Assembly: GCA_030180135.1 (NCBI GenBank)
Contig: CM058232.1
Coordinates: 74,020,016-74,084,015, forward strand
DNA length: 64,000 bases
Direction: 5' to 3'
DNA from: Orychophragmus violaceus
Taxonomy: Eukaryota; Streptophyta; Magnoliopsida; Brassicales; Brassicaceae
A program made the translations under genes and the position numbers. The notes under the pieces are model-generated. The model had not been told where the DNA came from, ran no database searches, and worked only from the letters and a program-made list of their open reading frames with translations. Every line of letters starts with the position of its first letter. Positions within the stretch are counted from its first letter, which is position 1. Of the stretch, positions 11,661 to 23,600 are shown one piece after another.

Positions 11661-12674
11661 TCGCAGAACAGTCAAGCAAGTGACGTTAAAAGAGCGTTGA
11701 GTGGGAGGCAACCCACTGATATGTCTGTACATACTCATTTTGGTGTTTTTGTTAGGATTTTACGTTTGTTTTTCGTTTTTGGTGTTTTTGGTCTACAGAT
11801 ACAAAGTCTGGAAAACTGGGAAATTGAATTGCATCGATCGTTGCGGTCCTGTGCAACGATCGATGCAGGTGGAAAATCACGAAGAAGGGAAATCGCATTG
11901 CATCGATCGTTGTGGTCCTGTGCAACGATCGATGCAGGGTGAATCATACGAAAGGAGATCGCAGTGTGTCGATCGTCGCGGTCTGTGCAACGATCGACGC
12001 ACCCGGTTAAAATCAAAAATAAAGGTACGCGTGCTACAACCGGAAATCGGATTGGTTCGAATCGGTTCGACCAATCGTGATCTGCAACGATTGATTCACA
12101 CTCTGTGTTGATCGATGCAGTTACGAGCCATGTAAGTGCCTTTAACTCTTTCTTCTTCTTCTTTCTTCCCCATTTCTCCATTTCGCCGTAAGAACCCTAA
12201 AATCGCCCAAACCCATAACTCCTTCGATTCTCACTCGTTTTCATTGATTCCAAAGCTTATTCCACTCAATTTATCTCCCTCTCTCCATTTCTATCATTCA
12301 TTTCAACCGGTTTTAAGGTATGTGTCCTGAATCTCTCATTTCTATTTTCGGCCCAAAGGTATAAAATTTGAAATTAGTCACGATTTTCATGGATCGATGG
12401 TCTATTGATGCTCGTTTGAGGTTGCTAGTGATGATTTCGTGTTTCCTAGGTACTTGCATGGGCAGATTTTGCAAGTTTTCAGAGAATCTCGATTCGATGA
12501 AGAACACTTGCGATTTTCTGATTTAGAGGAAATGTAAAACGGATTTTATGCAATTGACACTGGTTTTGCTGTTGATGATGGTTGAATGAGATGATAGACA
12601 CTGATTTAGTAGCATTTGTTGATCTTAGAGCTTTGGATTAATCGCAATTTTGTTTCTCGTGGCTTTGATTGCAG
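11661..12674 (+). other. Athila 3' leader with palindromes and putative leader intron (element 2)
   Basis: Same layout as 8211-9179: three CGATCG palindromes (11831-11866, 11900-11936, 11965-12001), a CT-rich transcript-leader-like tract, a 5' splice site AAG|GTATGTG at 12317/12318 and a 3' splice site TTTGATTGCAG ending at 12674, just before the env-like ATG. The inferred intron is 12318-12674 (357 bp). Splicing is a prediction from consensus and from conservation between the two copies. Confidence 0.55.
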
Positions 12675-14176
12675 ATGGCTCCTCGTAAGTGCGCTAGAGC
12701 TGCTCCAGCAGCTTCTGCTCCAACTGATCCTCCTCCTGATGATTGGATTACACGAGCCTCATCACCACCTTCTCCTTATCAGCGTGATCGTGAGGCTATA
12801 CAGGCTCTTTGGCCTAAGGGTGAGAAGTATATGATTCCTGCGATGAGGCAGTGGGCAAATAAGCCTAAGGTGGAGATTAAGAGCATAGACTGTACTGACA
12901 GAGATATCTCCGAGCAGTGGGACGATTATGACACATTGTTTTACAACGGTTGGTTGGATATGAAGATTGAGCCTACTAAGTTTGCTGATTACAGGACCTG
13001 CAGGATCATGGGCATCGATAAGGAGGTGCATGCATTGGTTCAGGAGATTGGTTTAGGATCGATGCCCATGAGGAGCTATGAGCTCTATCCGGATTTAGTG
13101 CGACATCTATTGTCCACTTGCAGGGTTTATTAGGTAGCTCAATGCGTAAGAGAGCTTCAGAGGGGACCTTTACCTTCATGTGTCTAGGAGCCAGGTACCG
13201 CATTCCTCTCCTAGACATTTGTCGCTTATATGGATTCAGTGTGGAGCCTACTAGGTGCTCCATCATTGGTGAGTGGGATAGCGAGAACACACAGTTCTTC
13301 TGGGATCATATCGGCAATGAGCGCTACAACTCACAGACCTCGAAGCAGATGTCTGTCCGGCATCCAGTATTGAGATCTGTGATCCGCATTCTGGGATACA
13401 CATTGTTAGCTAAGTCTGAAGCCAACAAAATGCCCAAGCACGAGCTTATGGTACTCTGCACTCGCTTGAGAGAATTGTTTTCTGAGACTCCATTGCGTGA
13501 CCTTGCTCCAAAGCTTAATTTGAGAGTTATTTTTGCTGAGCATCTCTGCACACTGAAGAAGAAGGCATTCGACGAGAACAAGACTGAGACCGTGGGAATT
13601 CTGCTCACTCCTATTTTTCAGCATTCCAGGATTCCATTGGATGGGAGAGAGTGTGACTCCACGAGAATGTGGAAGGATCTGGGTCATTTGAAGAGCGCTA
13701 CATGGTTAAAGGACGACGCTCTTTAGGTTTTTCATGATTCACGCCTGCGTAAGTGATGTGTGTAGCTTCCAACATCCGAGCTTACCGGGATAGATACATT
13801 GGCTGCGTTGAGTTTGGAGCCTCATAGGAATGATCGACGCAGAGTGCCTACAGTTGATTACCCTCTCGGTGAGTCTACTTCACGAGCTTCTCCATCTTCA
13901 GCTCATGCGCCTGCTGCTGCCTATGTCGATCTTGGTCCCTATCCGGATCCACAGATGAGCGTTCGTGACATATCCGAGGGTGATTGGCGAGAGCTGGTCA
14001 ATGATCGGATGAAGGGCATTTGGGAATGGATGTGTTGCTGCACTTGCAGACGACCACCTTCAGTTCATCAGCATGTTCCTGCTCCACGACGCAGACTATC
14101 TCCAGCTCCTGCGAGCAGTGGTTCTGATCCTTATGCCGGTATCGATGATGAAACTTCTGAGAGTGATGAGATCTGA
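12675..14176 (+). pseudogene. Athila env-like ORF (ATHILA ORF-1 type), frameshifted
   Basis: Located between integrase and the 3' LTR, the position of the env-like gene in Athila elements. The first frame (12675-13133) begins MAPRKCARAAPAAS and ends after YPDLVRHLLSTC. The second (about 13118-13726) carries RIPLLDICRLYGF and related helices, so one frameshift lies near 13120. TAG at 13724 and further stops precede a last open stretch at 13799-14176, rich in Pro, Ser and acidic residues. It resembles the Pfam ATHILA family (PF03078) from memory. I see no signal peptide or clear transmembrane helix, so an envelope role is unproven. Function is unknown. Confidence 0.75.
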
Positions 14177-15511
14177 GACATGTTTCCTCACATTCGGTTC
14201 TGTACTTTTCACTTTTCTTTTTCTTTTTCTTGAGTCATTTTGATGTTTTCTTGAGTCCTTGTCAGTACTTGTCATTTGGGATTGTTGTATCTGTTTCTAT
14301 GACTATCAGTTGCTTTGATTTTTGCTTGTTTGTGGTATTTATAGTTCACAGGTTCGATTTTTGAAATTTCTCACGAGTTATATGATGTATGCTATAATGT
14401 TCGACCGAAATCGAAGTGCAACGATCGACACGGTCCTCTGTGTCGATCGACTAATGACAAATATCGCATTGCAATGATCGACACTGTCATGTGTGTTAAT
14501 CGACTTAACCACGATTCGCACTGCATCGATCGCTGCGGTTCTGTGCAACAATCGACGCAGTTGCAAGACAGGTAAAAATCGACAGAACATAACACATCCC
14601 AATTCATTTTTCTTCTTTTACCCATCCTAAGATTGACAGCAATGGGGACAGTGTGTTTCAAGTGTGGGGGAGGTGGTACTGACATCAATCTTTTTCTTTT
14701 CTTAGAGTCAGTTGTGTCTGTTTTATTGAGTCAAAACAGTTGAGTAAGAAACAATGAATTTTTGAGAAAATCACCACACTTGCAGGAACTAAAGTACCAT
14801 TGGAATGAGGTTGCAGATGAATCTATGACTGTTAGAAAACCCAACACTGACCAGCCTACTGAGACACCCACATCACTTCAGGTATTCAGAGAATCACTGC
14901 TGACTTCACCCCTAATTTTGATTTACTTTTTCTCACCTAGGGGCTTGGTATACTTTGAGTCAGATTCCTCTGTTAGTCTGACACAGCTTGTAAACATGTC
15001 GAAGTATGGTTCCCTTATCCTCTTCCTTAAAGTAAAAAAAAAAAAGATAAACTGTGGATGAGCTAGTAGCTCCGAAGTGGTCGTAGGAGTGATAGAGACC
15101 CCTATTACCTCTTGTGCATCCATTGAATGTGTCCAAAGTACACCCCAATGTGGGAAGAAAGGAACCAGAAAAAGAGAAGTATGGTGGTCATGTGCTAAAA
15201 GAGTAAGAATCCATGTGCCCTTTGATCGATATTCCCTAGGTGAGACCGCACTTAATAGCTTATAGAAGTCAGTAGGGTGAATATGAATGCTCTGAATGTG
15301 ATTGTGGAGTTTACTCAGGACAGTTGCTAAGTGTGAGGGAAATATACGTTGGTCTTGATGTCTGCAGGTGCATTTTTCATGTGGCTTACTAAGGGGAATC
15401 TAAGTGTGGTACTTCTAAAATGAAATGAGTTTCTGAAGTTTTCAAACTTCTTCACCACATTTTGGTTTTTTATTTTGCTTGAGGGCAAGCAAAGGCTAAG
15501 TGTGGGGGAGT
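14177..15511 (+). other. Athila 3' noncoding region with two purine tracts
   Basis: AGTGTGGGGGAG occurs at 14661-14672 and again at 15499-15510. The second abuts the LTR and is the functional-type purine tract. CGATCG palindromes lie at about 14413-14550. No supported coding region; the small frames here are chance. Confidence 0.7.
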
Positions 15512-16696
15512 TGATATATCATGGTTTTTACATGTTTTAAGCCATGATATAAGTATATACTCGATTCTTTTGTAGTGTCTTTCGAGTCTTTTCAGGTGTT
15601 TATTAGGTACATGCACGTTTGGAGGATCTTGGAAGATATTGGAGTTTATTGGGCAAGTTTTGGAGCTAAAGCCGTAAGGAGCAGAAATGACTATCTCGGA
15701 GCGACCTCAGAGTCGATCGATGCTACCTTGGCGTTGATCGATGCAGACCCGCGTCAGCTCATTAGTGAGAGATTTCAAGATTTGTAGTTTTGCCCCATAA
15801 ACTTCCAGTATTTACAGAAGAGACCCAAGACATGATTAGCACTTTATAATTAGGTTTTTGGTGTTTTGTTTAGACTACACGTTCATACTTTTAGCTAGAG
15901 AGAGTTTGAGAGCTTTGGAGCTGATCTTACCTTGTACTGCTTTTGCTTTTGGAGAAGATTTCGGACCCCTCTTATTACCCTACTCTTTTATTTATTCAAT
16001 TTATTCATATTATGATTTATGTTTCATTGATCATGTATGAGTAGATTCATAGTTAAGTTTAGGGATTCTCATTAGGGATTTCATGACTTGCTAGATTTAA
16101 TCAATCAGTAAGGATTCATAACTTGATTAGTTCTTCAACATGAATTGTGCTTAATACTAGTTTCTAATCTGATCATTTAGAATCTAGACTTAGGATTTAT
16201 AAATTGACACGAAAGTGTGATTTAGAATCTGAACTATTTAGGTTGAGCAATTTAATTATCTGCAAAGAAATCTGGTTTAATTGAATTGTGAACAAATCAA
16301 GCCTGCACTTAAGGCTAGTTTAATATGTTAGGAATTGCAAATAAATTTGGATTTCTAGGTTTAGACTTAGTGAATTCTCACAACGAAAGTTGGTTAGTTC
16401 TACATCTGTGTTTGAGTTCTAGAACCGTGCTCCTGGCTGATAATTAATCTGCTTGTCTCTATTTCTGAGAACTCCCTAGACTTAGCGCTTTTAGTATATT
16501 GATAAAACCAACGGACTTGCTTTCTGATTTAGTTTCTGATTTTAGTTTATTTATTTCTGATTTGCATCACCTAGCTTAATTCGAAGTTCTATAAACTATC
16601 ATAAGATTTCTTGAGTCTATGTGGTTCGACCCCTAGATACTACATTTGCATGTGCACTTGCAGTGTAACTTAGGGAATTAAACTCTGAGCGTATCA
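15512..16696 (+). repeat. 3' LTR of Athila element 2
   Basis: 1,185 bp starting TGATATATC right after the purine tract and ending GCGTATCA, so the ends are the inverted repeat TGATA/TATCA. One CGATCG motif pair lies at about 15712-15745. The 5' partner LTR is not in the window, so neither age nor target duplication can be read. Confidence 0.85.
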
Positions 16697-17340
16697 ACCA
16701 TCTCGATAGATTTGTAGTTTGAATACATGATTATAACTTCCAAGGTTAGAAAAACAGGACCTGACGACTCAAAAAATTCCAATCCCATGAGCTCTAATTT
16801 CACACAACCTAGATATGGAGTCTCCTTCAACCACAATAGTAGATCGAGGCATAGATCTGTAGGCACGGACAGCCAGGGACGTCTTGAGGTCTTGTACGGC
16901 GGAGAAATGGGAGGCATAAACTGCAGCTGCAGATCCGAAGGAGGAGATGACGACGGAGGCTTGACCATGAGCGTGAGCAACGGAAGCGAGAGAGAGCCTA
17001 GCTGAAAGGCTGGAGATGAGAGAAGTGGTGGCGGTGGAGTAAACAAAAGGCAGATCGGACGAGATGGAGACCAAATGGACCTGAGCGGAGGAGGTGCGGC
17101 GCGCGAGGAAAAGAGGGCAGCTAGCAGAGACGGCGGAGATACGGCTGGTGGAGGTGGAATGTTGGGAGGCTCTACGAGATCGGGAAGCGGCGGAGACGCG
17201 ACAAACATGACAACAACCAGAGAAGAGGAGACATGTTGGGGGTCCGGTAGCTCGACGGTGGAGCTAGACGGCGGAGCTTACGGCATCACTGGGCGGCGGC
17301 GGCACCTCGGGCATTGGGCCAGAGAGAAGGTCTAGGGCAT
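16697..17340 (-). other. unclassified GC-rich segment, possible reverse non-LTR head
   Basis: The base composition jumps here. A minus-strand frame (17208 to 16678) reads as a Pro/Ser-rich string with no recognisable domain and runs into the Athila LTR, so it is not a real gene. The texture (CCGCC-rich near 17300, AT-rich toward 16700) resembles the heads of the reverse-oriented non-LTR insertions at 39169, 39965 and 51593. I could not find a tail or target duplication. Confidence 0.3.
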
Positions 17341-17689
17341 CTCAGAAAGTAATTTTCAAGTTCTTTCTTTACAAGTGAAAGCGTGCTTGGTATTTCTTTT
17401 TGGAAGAAATAAATAGCAAAGTTATTTATGCTATCTTTTTATGTAGTTTAATGAGTAAAAGAACTATTCAGGATGCTTTTCCGGGCTTTATCCACTAAAA
17501 ACACATGAATGTTTTTGTAAACAGGATATAATTTTTGAAAATGTGGTACTAATTAGTATGTGCCTAGTATACCATGATATTTATACACTTTCCATATATG
17601 AAAATATGAAATTCAGGAGCACTATTAAGTGAGATCGTTGGACGTCTAGATCTTCCGGAGTACTGAAAAATGGCAAGCACATTGATATG

Positions 17690-18860
17690 GGGGTTAGTCA
17701 TAATATATATATTTTAGAGTCTTTTCAAATCGCTTAAAGGTTATTGTACGATCAAAGCTTAATAAAGATATTAGAGCATTCTAGAGCATTGGAGGACATT
17801 TTGATGAGGAAACAAAGTGAGAGCCGATTTATGGTGTTGGTATTGATCAACAACACCCATTGGTGTCGGTCGACATCGTGCACGTGACCAATTCATGTGA
17901 GATATTTAATGATCTATAGAGATTCACAACTTTACCCATAAGTTTTACTTAAATACAAAAAGAAACAAATCGTGTTTAATCTATTAATTAGGTTTTACAA
18001 CCATTGTTTAGGCTACTGACTCTCGGAATTGTGGTTTGATTTGATTTTTTCAGGCCAGGACTTATGATGCATTCCTCTTCTGGCAGGTTATTCTCGCCCA
18101 TTTGTTGCATCCGCTCTTATTGTGGGAGCACTAGCAATCAGGAAGGATGTAATATTAGCAGTCGCAGCGAATGTTCGGTGTCTCACCGTCCTATCAGATA
18201 TTCAAACTCTCATCAAGCTTCTTTGGGCGTGAGAGAGTCGATCGGAGATTTTTTGCATCCTTTTCGATTTTTATCATTTCAGTGATTTGTTCACTTCTAT
18301 CTCATTTCAGTTTTTTTCTCGTAACGATAATGTTGATGTGGATCGCTTAGCTAAAACCGCACATGTATCTGCAAACCTCTCCTTCTTTAATGGATTGTAG
18401 TACCTTTCTTTATATAAAATGCTTGTTTGACCCAAAAAAAGAAACAAATTATTTATTCGCCAAAAAATTTGGATTAGAGTGTTTGTGAACAAATCAAACT
18501 TGAAATTAATCCATGTTTAGACTTTATAATTCGCAAATATTTGGAATTCTAGGATTTAGACATAGATCTTGTGATTAAAGTTTATTAGTTATAACTTAGT
18601 GATTCGAACATGTGCTAAATTTGAATTCATTGGTTGATTCATGTTTCCTGATTTCATGAGAAATTCCCTAGGTTCAGCGCTTTTTCCTTTGATCTTACAG
18701 TTTATTTTATTCACATTTCATATTTCGCTACATTAATCTTGCTTAGCTTAGTTCAAAAATATGGTATCGAGGTTCTTTGTTCGTTAACCCTTCTATAATA
18801 CATATGCTTTGTTGTACACTTTCAATGTGTTCTTAGGGATAAACTTTGACCTGTCACACA
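17690..18860 (+). repeat. old, degenerate Athila-type LTR, split by a LINE
   Basis: Several blocks align with the LTR at 15512-16696 in the same order: GAGTCTTTTCA near 17714, the CATAAG stretch near 17937, GTGAACAAATCAA near 18485 and a TAGGGATAAACT end near 18836. The similarity is low, so this is an older insertion, probably a solo LTR. The 250-350 bp upstream (17341-17690) show nothing I recognise. Confidence 0.5.
17971..18435 (+). mobile_element. 5'-truncated LINE tail (RNase H-like end) in old LTR
   Basis: Translation shows remnants of the RNase H-like domain found at the end of many plant LINEs (VLSDIQTLIKLL; NDNVDVDRLAKTA), with many stops. It ends in an A-rich tail. The flanks carry the same bases AAAAGAAACAAAT, at 17958-17970 and 18437-18449, a 13-bp target duplication. 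About 465 bp were inserted. Only the 3' end was copied, as is usual for target-primed insertion. Confidence 0.75.
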
Positions 18861-18861
18861 T

Positions 18862-19479
18862 GCAATCGACATGAAAGACTCTAAAGACATATACAAATAT
18901 GGCACCTTTAGAGAGCTCTGAAAACATGTATCAACTTCTCAGCCAGATCTTGCGAGTCTAAACTTTCAGATCCATTGATCACATATAATGGTTCCTATCT
19001 TACATGTCACTCTATGTGGAATCAACCAAATACTATAAAACATTATTAGTAAAGCACAACTACACCAATTGATGTGTTAGGCGCACACCCACCTCCGATA
19101 GGATATGATGCAACATTAAAGATGATTGCCCGTACGGCCGTACCAAATGTATCTTTGTCACATCTCATCTGGTGAAAAAAAACTGCAATTGGTTGCATGT
19201 TGCCTTACAGTTAACGCCATATCACGTAAAACTCTGATTTACTAACATGAATCATAGAATCATCTTTAAACACACAAAAACCCTAAGATATGAGAGGACG
19301 CACCTCTCCTCTGGATACCACACACTACAAATTGAGGTTTGATAAGATCTCGACTTGCATCTGGAACCGTTGATCTACATTCTCTTCACGTAAATATTTT
19401 TGAAGTCACACCAAATTTACTTTTATAATTTATAATTTGACTTTTAGATAATTTGAAACTTGATGTTTTTGTATTGGAA
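18862..19479. other. spacer, nothing recognised
   Basis: About 620 bp between the old LTR and a LINE fragment. No ORF or repeat family is recognisable on either strand. Confidence 0.5.
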
Positions 19480-20281
19480 GAAAATATGGGACAAACTTGT
19501 CTGGATTGCAGGTGGAATCCCGAAACAAATTTTCTTGACTTGGCTATTTTTTGGATAGATGCCCTACTAGAGATTGACTTCAGAGATGGGGATTGACAAT
19601 AGACACGTCCTGTCTTTTGTGTAATGCGGCGGTGGAATGTTGTGACCACCTGTTTTACATATGTCCTTTTGGTTGGGAAATTTGGTCATCAATTGCTAGG
19701 ACGTTCTCTGTAACTCCTCTTCGCCAATGGAACATTACACTGTTGATGCTCCAATTGCTTGCATGCAAAAAATGAAGAATAAATTAGTCTTACTAGGATG
19801 GCAAGCTTCAATTTATCACCTCTAGATGGAGAGAAATGAAAGAGTGCACAGAAATACTTACTTTTCAGTGGATTCGATTGTGAGGTTGATTGAAAGTCAT
19901 ATCAATAATCGAATCCTAAGCTATAGAGAAGACAATCCTCGCCAATCTTCGGATTTGATGCAGTTGTGTCTTGGGGGACAAATATAATTGTGTCTGCTAA
20001 CTGAATCGATCTCTTTGTTCCCATCATCTCATCGATCGGATGCATCTACTCTCTCCTCTTCGACAGAGTCGTCGATTCTTTCCACTCTAAAATTTTCAAA
20101 TGGCGACTTAACTCTCTTGGTGTTCTATTTGACGAATGGGCTACAATCATTAGGGTTTTGACTTGGTCCAAAACTATGAATTGCCCTTTAATTGCGCTTG
20201 CCCAAAACTATGTCAATTGTTTGCTTGTAATTTCTCTCTTGTTATGTTTTAAATATAAAAGTCTTTGTTCAAAAAAAAAAA
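19480..20281 (+). mobile_element. 5'-truncated LINE, zf-RVT end, with A tail
   Basis: Reads KLVWIAGGIPKQIFLTWL, then CLLCNAAVECCDHLFYICPF, the zinc-binding zf-RVT domain that closes ORF2 of many plant LINEs, then WQASIYHLWMERNERVH. Stops and frame changes make it dead. About 290 bp of 3' UTR and a pure A tail (20270-20281) follow. No target duplication was found. Confidence 0.8.
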
Positions 20282-20632
20282 GAGGGAGAATCATACAATT
20301 GCATTGATGTAAATTTCTGATTTCTGGTATACGTAGAGAGACTTAAATGAATTAATTTTGTTACATACGTTAACAAAGTATACTTATATTTTGGTCACTT
20401 TCCTAGATAGAACTCTAGAGTTAAGCATGATTAAACTGAAGCAATTGAAGTATGAGTGACCTAGCAAGAAGTAATCCGCGGTATCGTGCAAGTGCAGACA
20501 AAACAAGGGGAAATATCATGTGGTGATTCCAGGGTAAGTAAACAAGTCTTTCGAACCTCATGGACTAACGCATCAGCCGCCAGACAAGGGTGGGAGTCAC
20601 GGTCTAAGAGTGGGTACGAGATCCACATATGG

Positions 20633-23600
20633 TGTAATACCATGTTTCCAAAAATATGGTCAACGGGCAGAAGTTAACATGGGCAAATTTGTAATTTTGC
20701 CAAAGTCCAGGGGCAAAATGGTAAGTTTGCTAAAAGTCAAGACGGAAGCCGATACGGGCCAAATATTCTTATTTAACAACATAAAGGACATTTAAAAGAT
20801 CAGAAGTGGAAGAAAGGAAGCATAAATGGGTTTTTCGGCTTGTCGGGAATGGAAACCGATTAAACCGAGAAAACTTCGGAAATTCATAACCGGAGCTACA
20901 GACCAAATGAAGTGATTCAAGTTTATAAATTCATATAAAATCAGGGAGAATCATTTTTTGGAGGTTTGAAGATTTATGAGAACCATGAAGAGATTTCTAA
21001 AATATTAATTGCGAAAACATCTAAACCGAGCAAAGGTTGAAAATGGAGATTAAGGGGTGGTTTAGAGGATTAATTGCTGTATTATTGTCACAAAGACACC
21101 TCTGAGGACATGTGTCCTTCACCAGATGGCGCCACCTTCCCTTGTTGCATGCATTTGCATGGCAATAGTTCATGAATCTAGAGAATAACCTATCTAATCA
21201 CCCCAAAAAAAGTGTTGTTGGATCATTTTCACTCTTCTTACTCTCTCTCTAGCCTCACACACGAGCCTCTCTCTCTCTTCATCCAGATTCATCACATTCA
21301 TCCAGTTTTTCCAGAAATCCCTTGAAGATTCAAAGGAAACTCAAGAACATCTTGAATGTTCTTCATATCTTGCGACACAAGAAAGCTCATATTTACCAAA
21401 CCACAAACCCAAATCATAAACTACTTAAACCAATGGAACCCTCTTGATCTCCTCTACAACCGCCGGTCATCTCTCACCGTCGCCGTCGCCGTCGCCGGAG
21501 GTCGCCGGAATCTCGCTGGAGAACCGCCGCCGGCTAGGTTCTTCCTCTTTCTCTCTCCTCCTTTGGTGTTTCAAGACTTACCTCACCTCTCAGAAGCTTC
21601 AAGATGGATCTAGGAGTGTTTGTAGTAGCTTGAGCTCAGTAGCAGCCACCGTAAAAGCTTCTCCGTCGCCGGTTAATGCCAGAGCCGCCGCGGTCAACGC
21701 CGGAACCGGTCACCGGAGAAGCTTCACCACCGTCAGATTGTAGCCGGTTCTTCAAGTATGTGTATGGATTGGTTGATTCAACTATTGGAGTTGGTTTAGG
21801 GCTGGTTAAGCCACAGTCAAAGCTTTGGCAACCCGGTCAACGGTGACCAAAACCAGTTTAACTCAACCGGTTCAATTGGAGATTGGTTTGGTGATTTTAG
21901 TGGTTTGGTTCGATTGCATCGGTTCAAGCCTGGTCAACTGGTCAAGCGTGGTCAACGATCAAATTCAACGGTCAACCGGTCAACACCGGTCAACGCGTTG
22001 ACTTCGGCCGGTTCTGATTCAGCCGGTTCTAGAGGTGTTTGGGAGTGTTCGGGATTCGTGTTCGTGTATTCGGGGAGTTCGGATTCTAGTTTGGGGTCTC
22101 GGGAATTCATATCCGCATACGTGCCGTCATTCCGACCTAATCACTGTGAGTCGACTCAAAACCTGAAAGTAGTTAGAAGCATGTAGACCGGTAATTGAGA
22201 AACCGTAGATTTAGAATTGCATACCCGTATTGAATGATTGATTGATAATTGATAATTACTGATTAACTGTAAACCGGTTAGGGTTTGGAGATGCATGATA
22301 GGACCGTAGGGTTAAAAGGATTAAACCTTTGTGTGCTGCTAGGTTGTTAGAGATGTTGATTGTTGCATACATATAGTCGTTGCATGATAGGGCCGTATAT
22401 GCATCTATATGTATTAAGGGAACGATAATGAATGAATCTATGTACGGGAATTAAGACGACTTAAAATACGGAAGTAAACCTAAACAAACGTATAGAGTAT
22501 GTAACGGGTTTGGGTTCGGGTTATTTATGAGTTAAGGGTTTTGGGTTATTAAACGATTAAATTAAGATTAACTATGAGACGTCGGGGAATTTAGTAAGCT
22601 ACTAACTCCAAACCGACGGATCGAGGAGTCTTAAAATATACTTAGGAAAGGTTAAGTAAAAGGTGTGGTGATTGATGGGCCGTCTACGGATTAGCAATCC
22701 GCTAATCCAAGGTAGCGGTTGTTAATGAGTTATGAGCCGTCTACGGATTACCAATCCGCTAATCCAAGGTAGCGGACGATATTAAGTTGTTAATCAATGA
22801 ATTAAAAGATGTTAGAAACCCTAATAGGCTTGCTTGTGTGGTTATATTGTTGTTTTGTGGTTGCTTGTATGATTGTGTTGTTGTTGTTGAGCTTTGTTGT
22901 GCAGGCCTGTTAGATCGTCTCGGTGTTGGGCCGAGCGATCCTTGTGGATACTTAACGCGGTCACGGGCCGGTTAAGTTCGTAGCAGCTGACTCGGTACGG
23001 TGCCGAGTCAGGGTAAAGGTGTTGGCGTGTGTGTGTGTTAGACTTGCGGGATATTGTGTTGAGATTGTTGTGGTTCATTGATTGATTGTGTGATTGTTTC
23101 TAGAGTCCAAGCGAGTCTGCGTGTTTACATTTTTGTACTAGGACTCTAGGGTGCGTTAGATCCCTCAAGTCTAGGTTTTGAATACGTTCTGGTACTTCCG
23201 ACCCGATTGGATCCTCGGGTGGTTGCTTAATCGCATTGTGTGCCTTCGGGTGGTGATTCTGGTTATGGCGTTAACCTACTGAGTGACGCCGGTAGGTGTG
23301 TGGTTCGGAGAATACGGGGTCATGTCCTAGGGCCGAAACGCATGGAAACTTAGGTTACCATGGGGGAGCCCGAGTCACTTCGTATTGATGGGCTGAGAAC
23401 AGTGTCCTCAGTCGTGAGACTTCTTGTTTGCATCTAGGAGTCGTGGGTTAGTTACCATGTCGGTGACTATGTAAACCCGTGGAAGTTTCCGAGATCATGA
23501 AGGGCCCGTGTGTGTGTGTGTGTGTGTGTGTTTGGTACTGCGCGATAGATAGATCGAGTCTCAATCGAGAGCATGTGCCGCAGTGCTTCCGATTTCCTCT

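Larger units (their letters stand above)
9438..16696 (+). mobile_element. Athila-type gypsy element 2, lacking its 5' part
   Basis: Contains the end of RT, RNase H, integrase, env-like ORF, 3' noncoding region and 3' LTR in Athila order. The 5' LTR, gag, protease and most of RT are missing. The left edge abuts element 1 with the short shared bases TTG, which suggests end-joining or illegitimate recombination rather than transposition. Confidence 0.88.

Noticed and set aside
12675..14176. Calling the Athila env-like ORF a true envelope protein
   Set aside because: No signal peptide or clear transmembrane segment is visible; only its position is env-like.
16678..17208. 176-codon minus-strand ORF rich in Pro and Ser
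   Set aside because: It runs into the Athila LTR end, has no domain, and GC-rich DNA gives long chance frames on both strands.
20305..20632. A functional 5S rRNA gene
   Set aside because: Only the internal promoter region resembles 5S rRNA and several bases differ; the context is a TRIM LTR.
21356..22186. Overlapping ORFs after a CT-rich leader, possibly a gene
   Set aside because: They lie within the solo LTR, show no domain, and have frames typical of GC-rich leader DNA.
23507..23530. (TG)n tract as a regulatory element
   Set aside because: A simple microsatellite with no other support.
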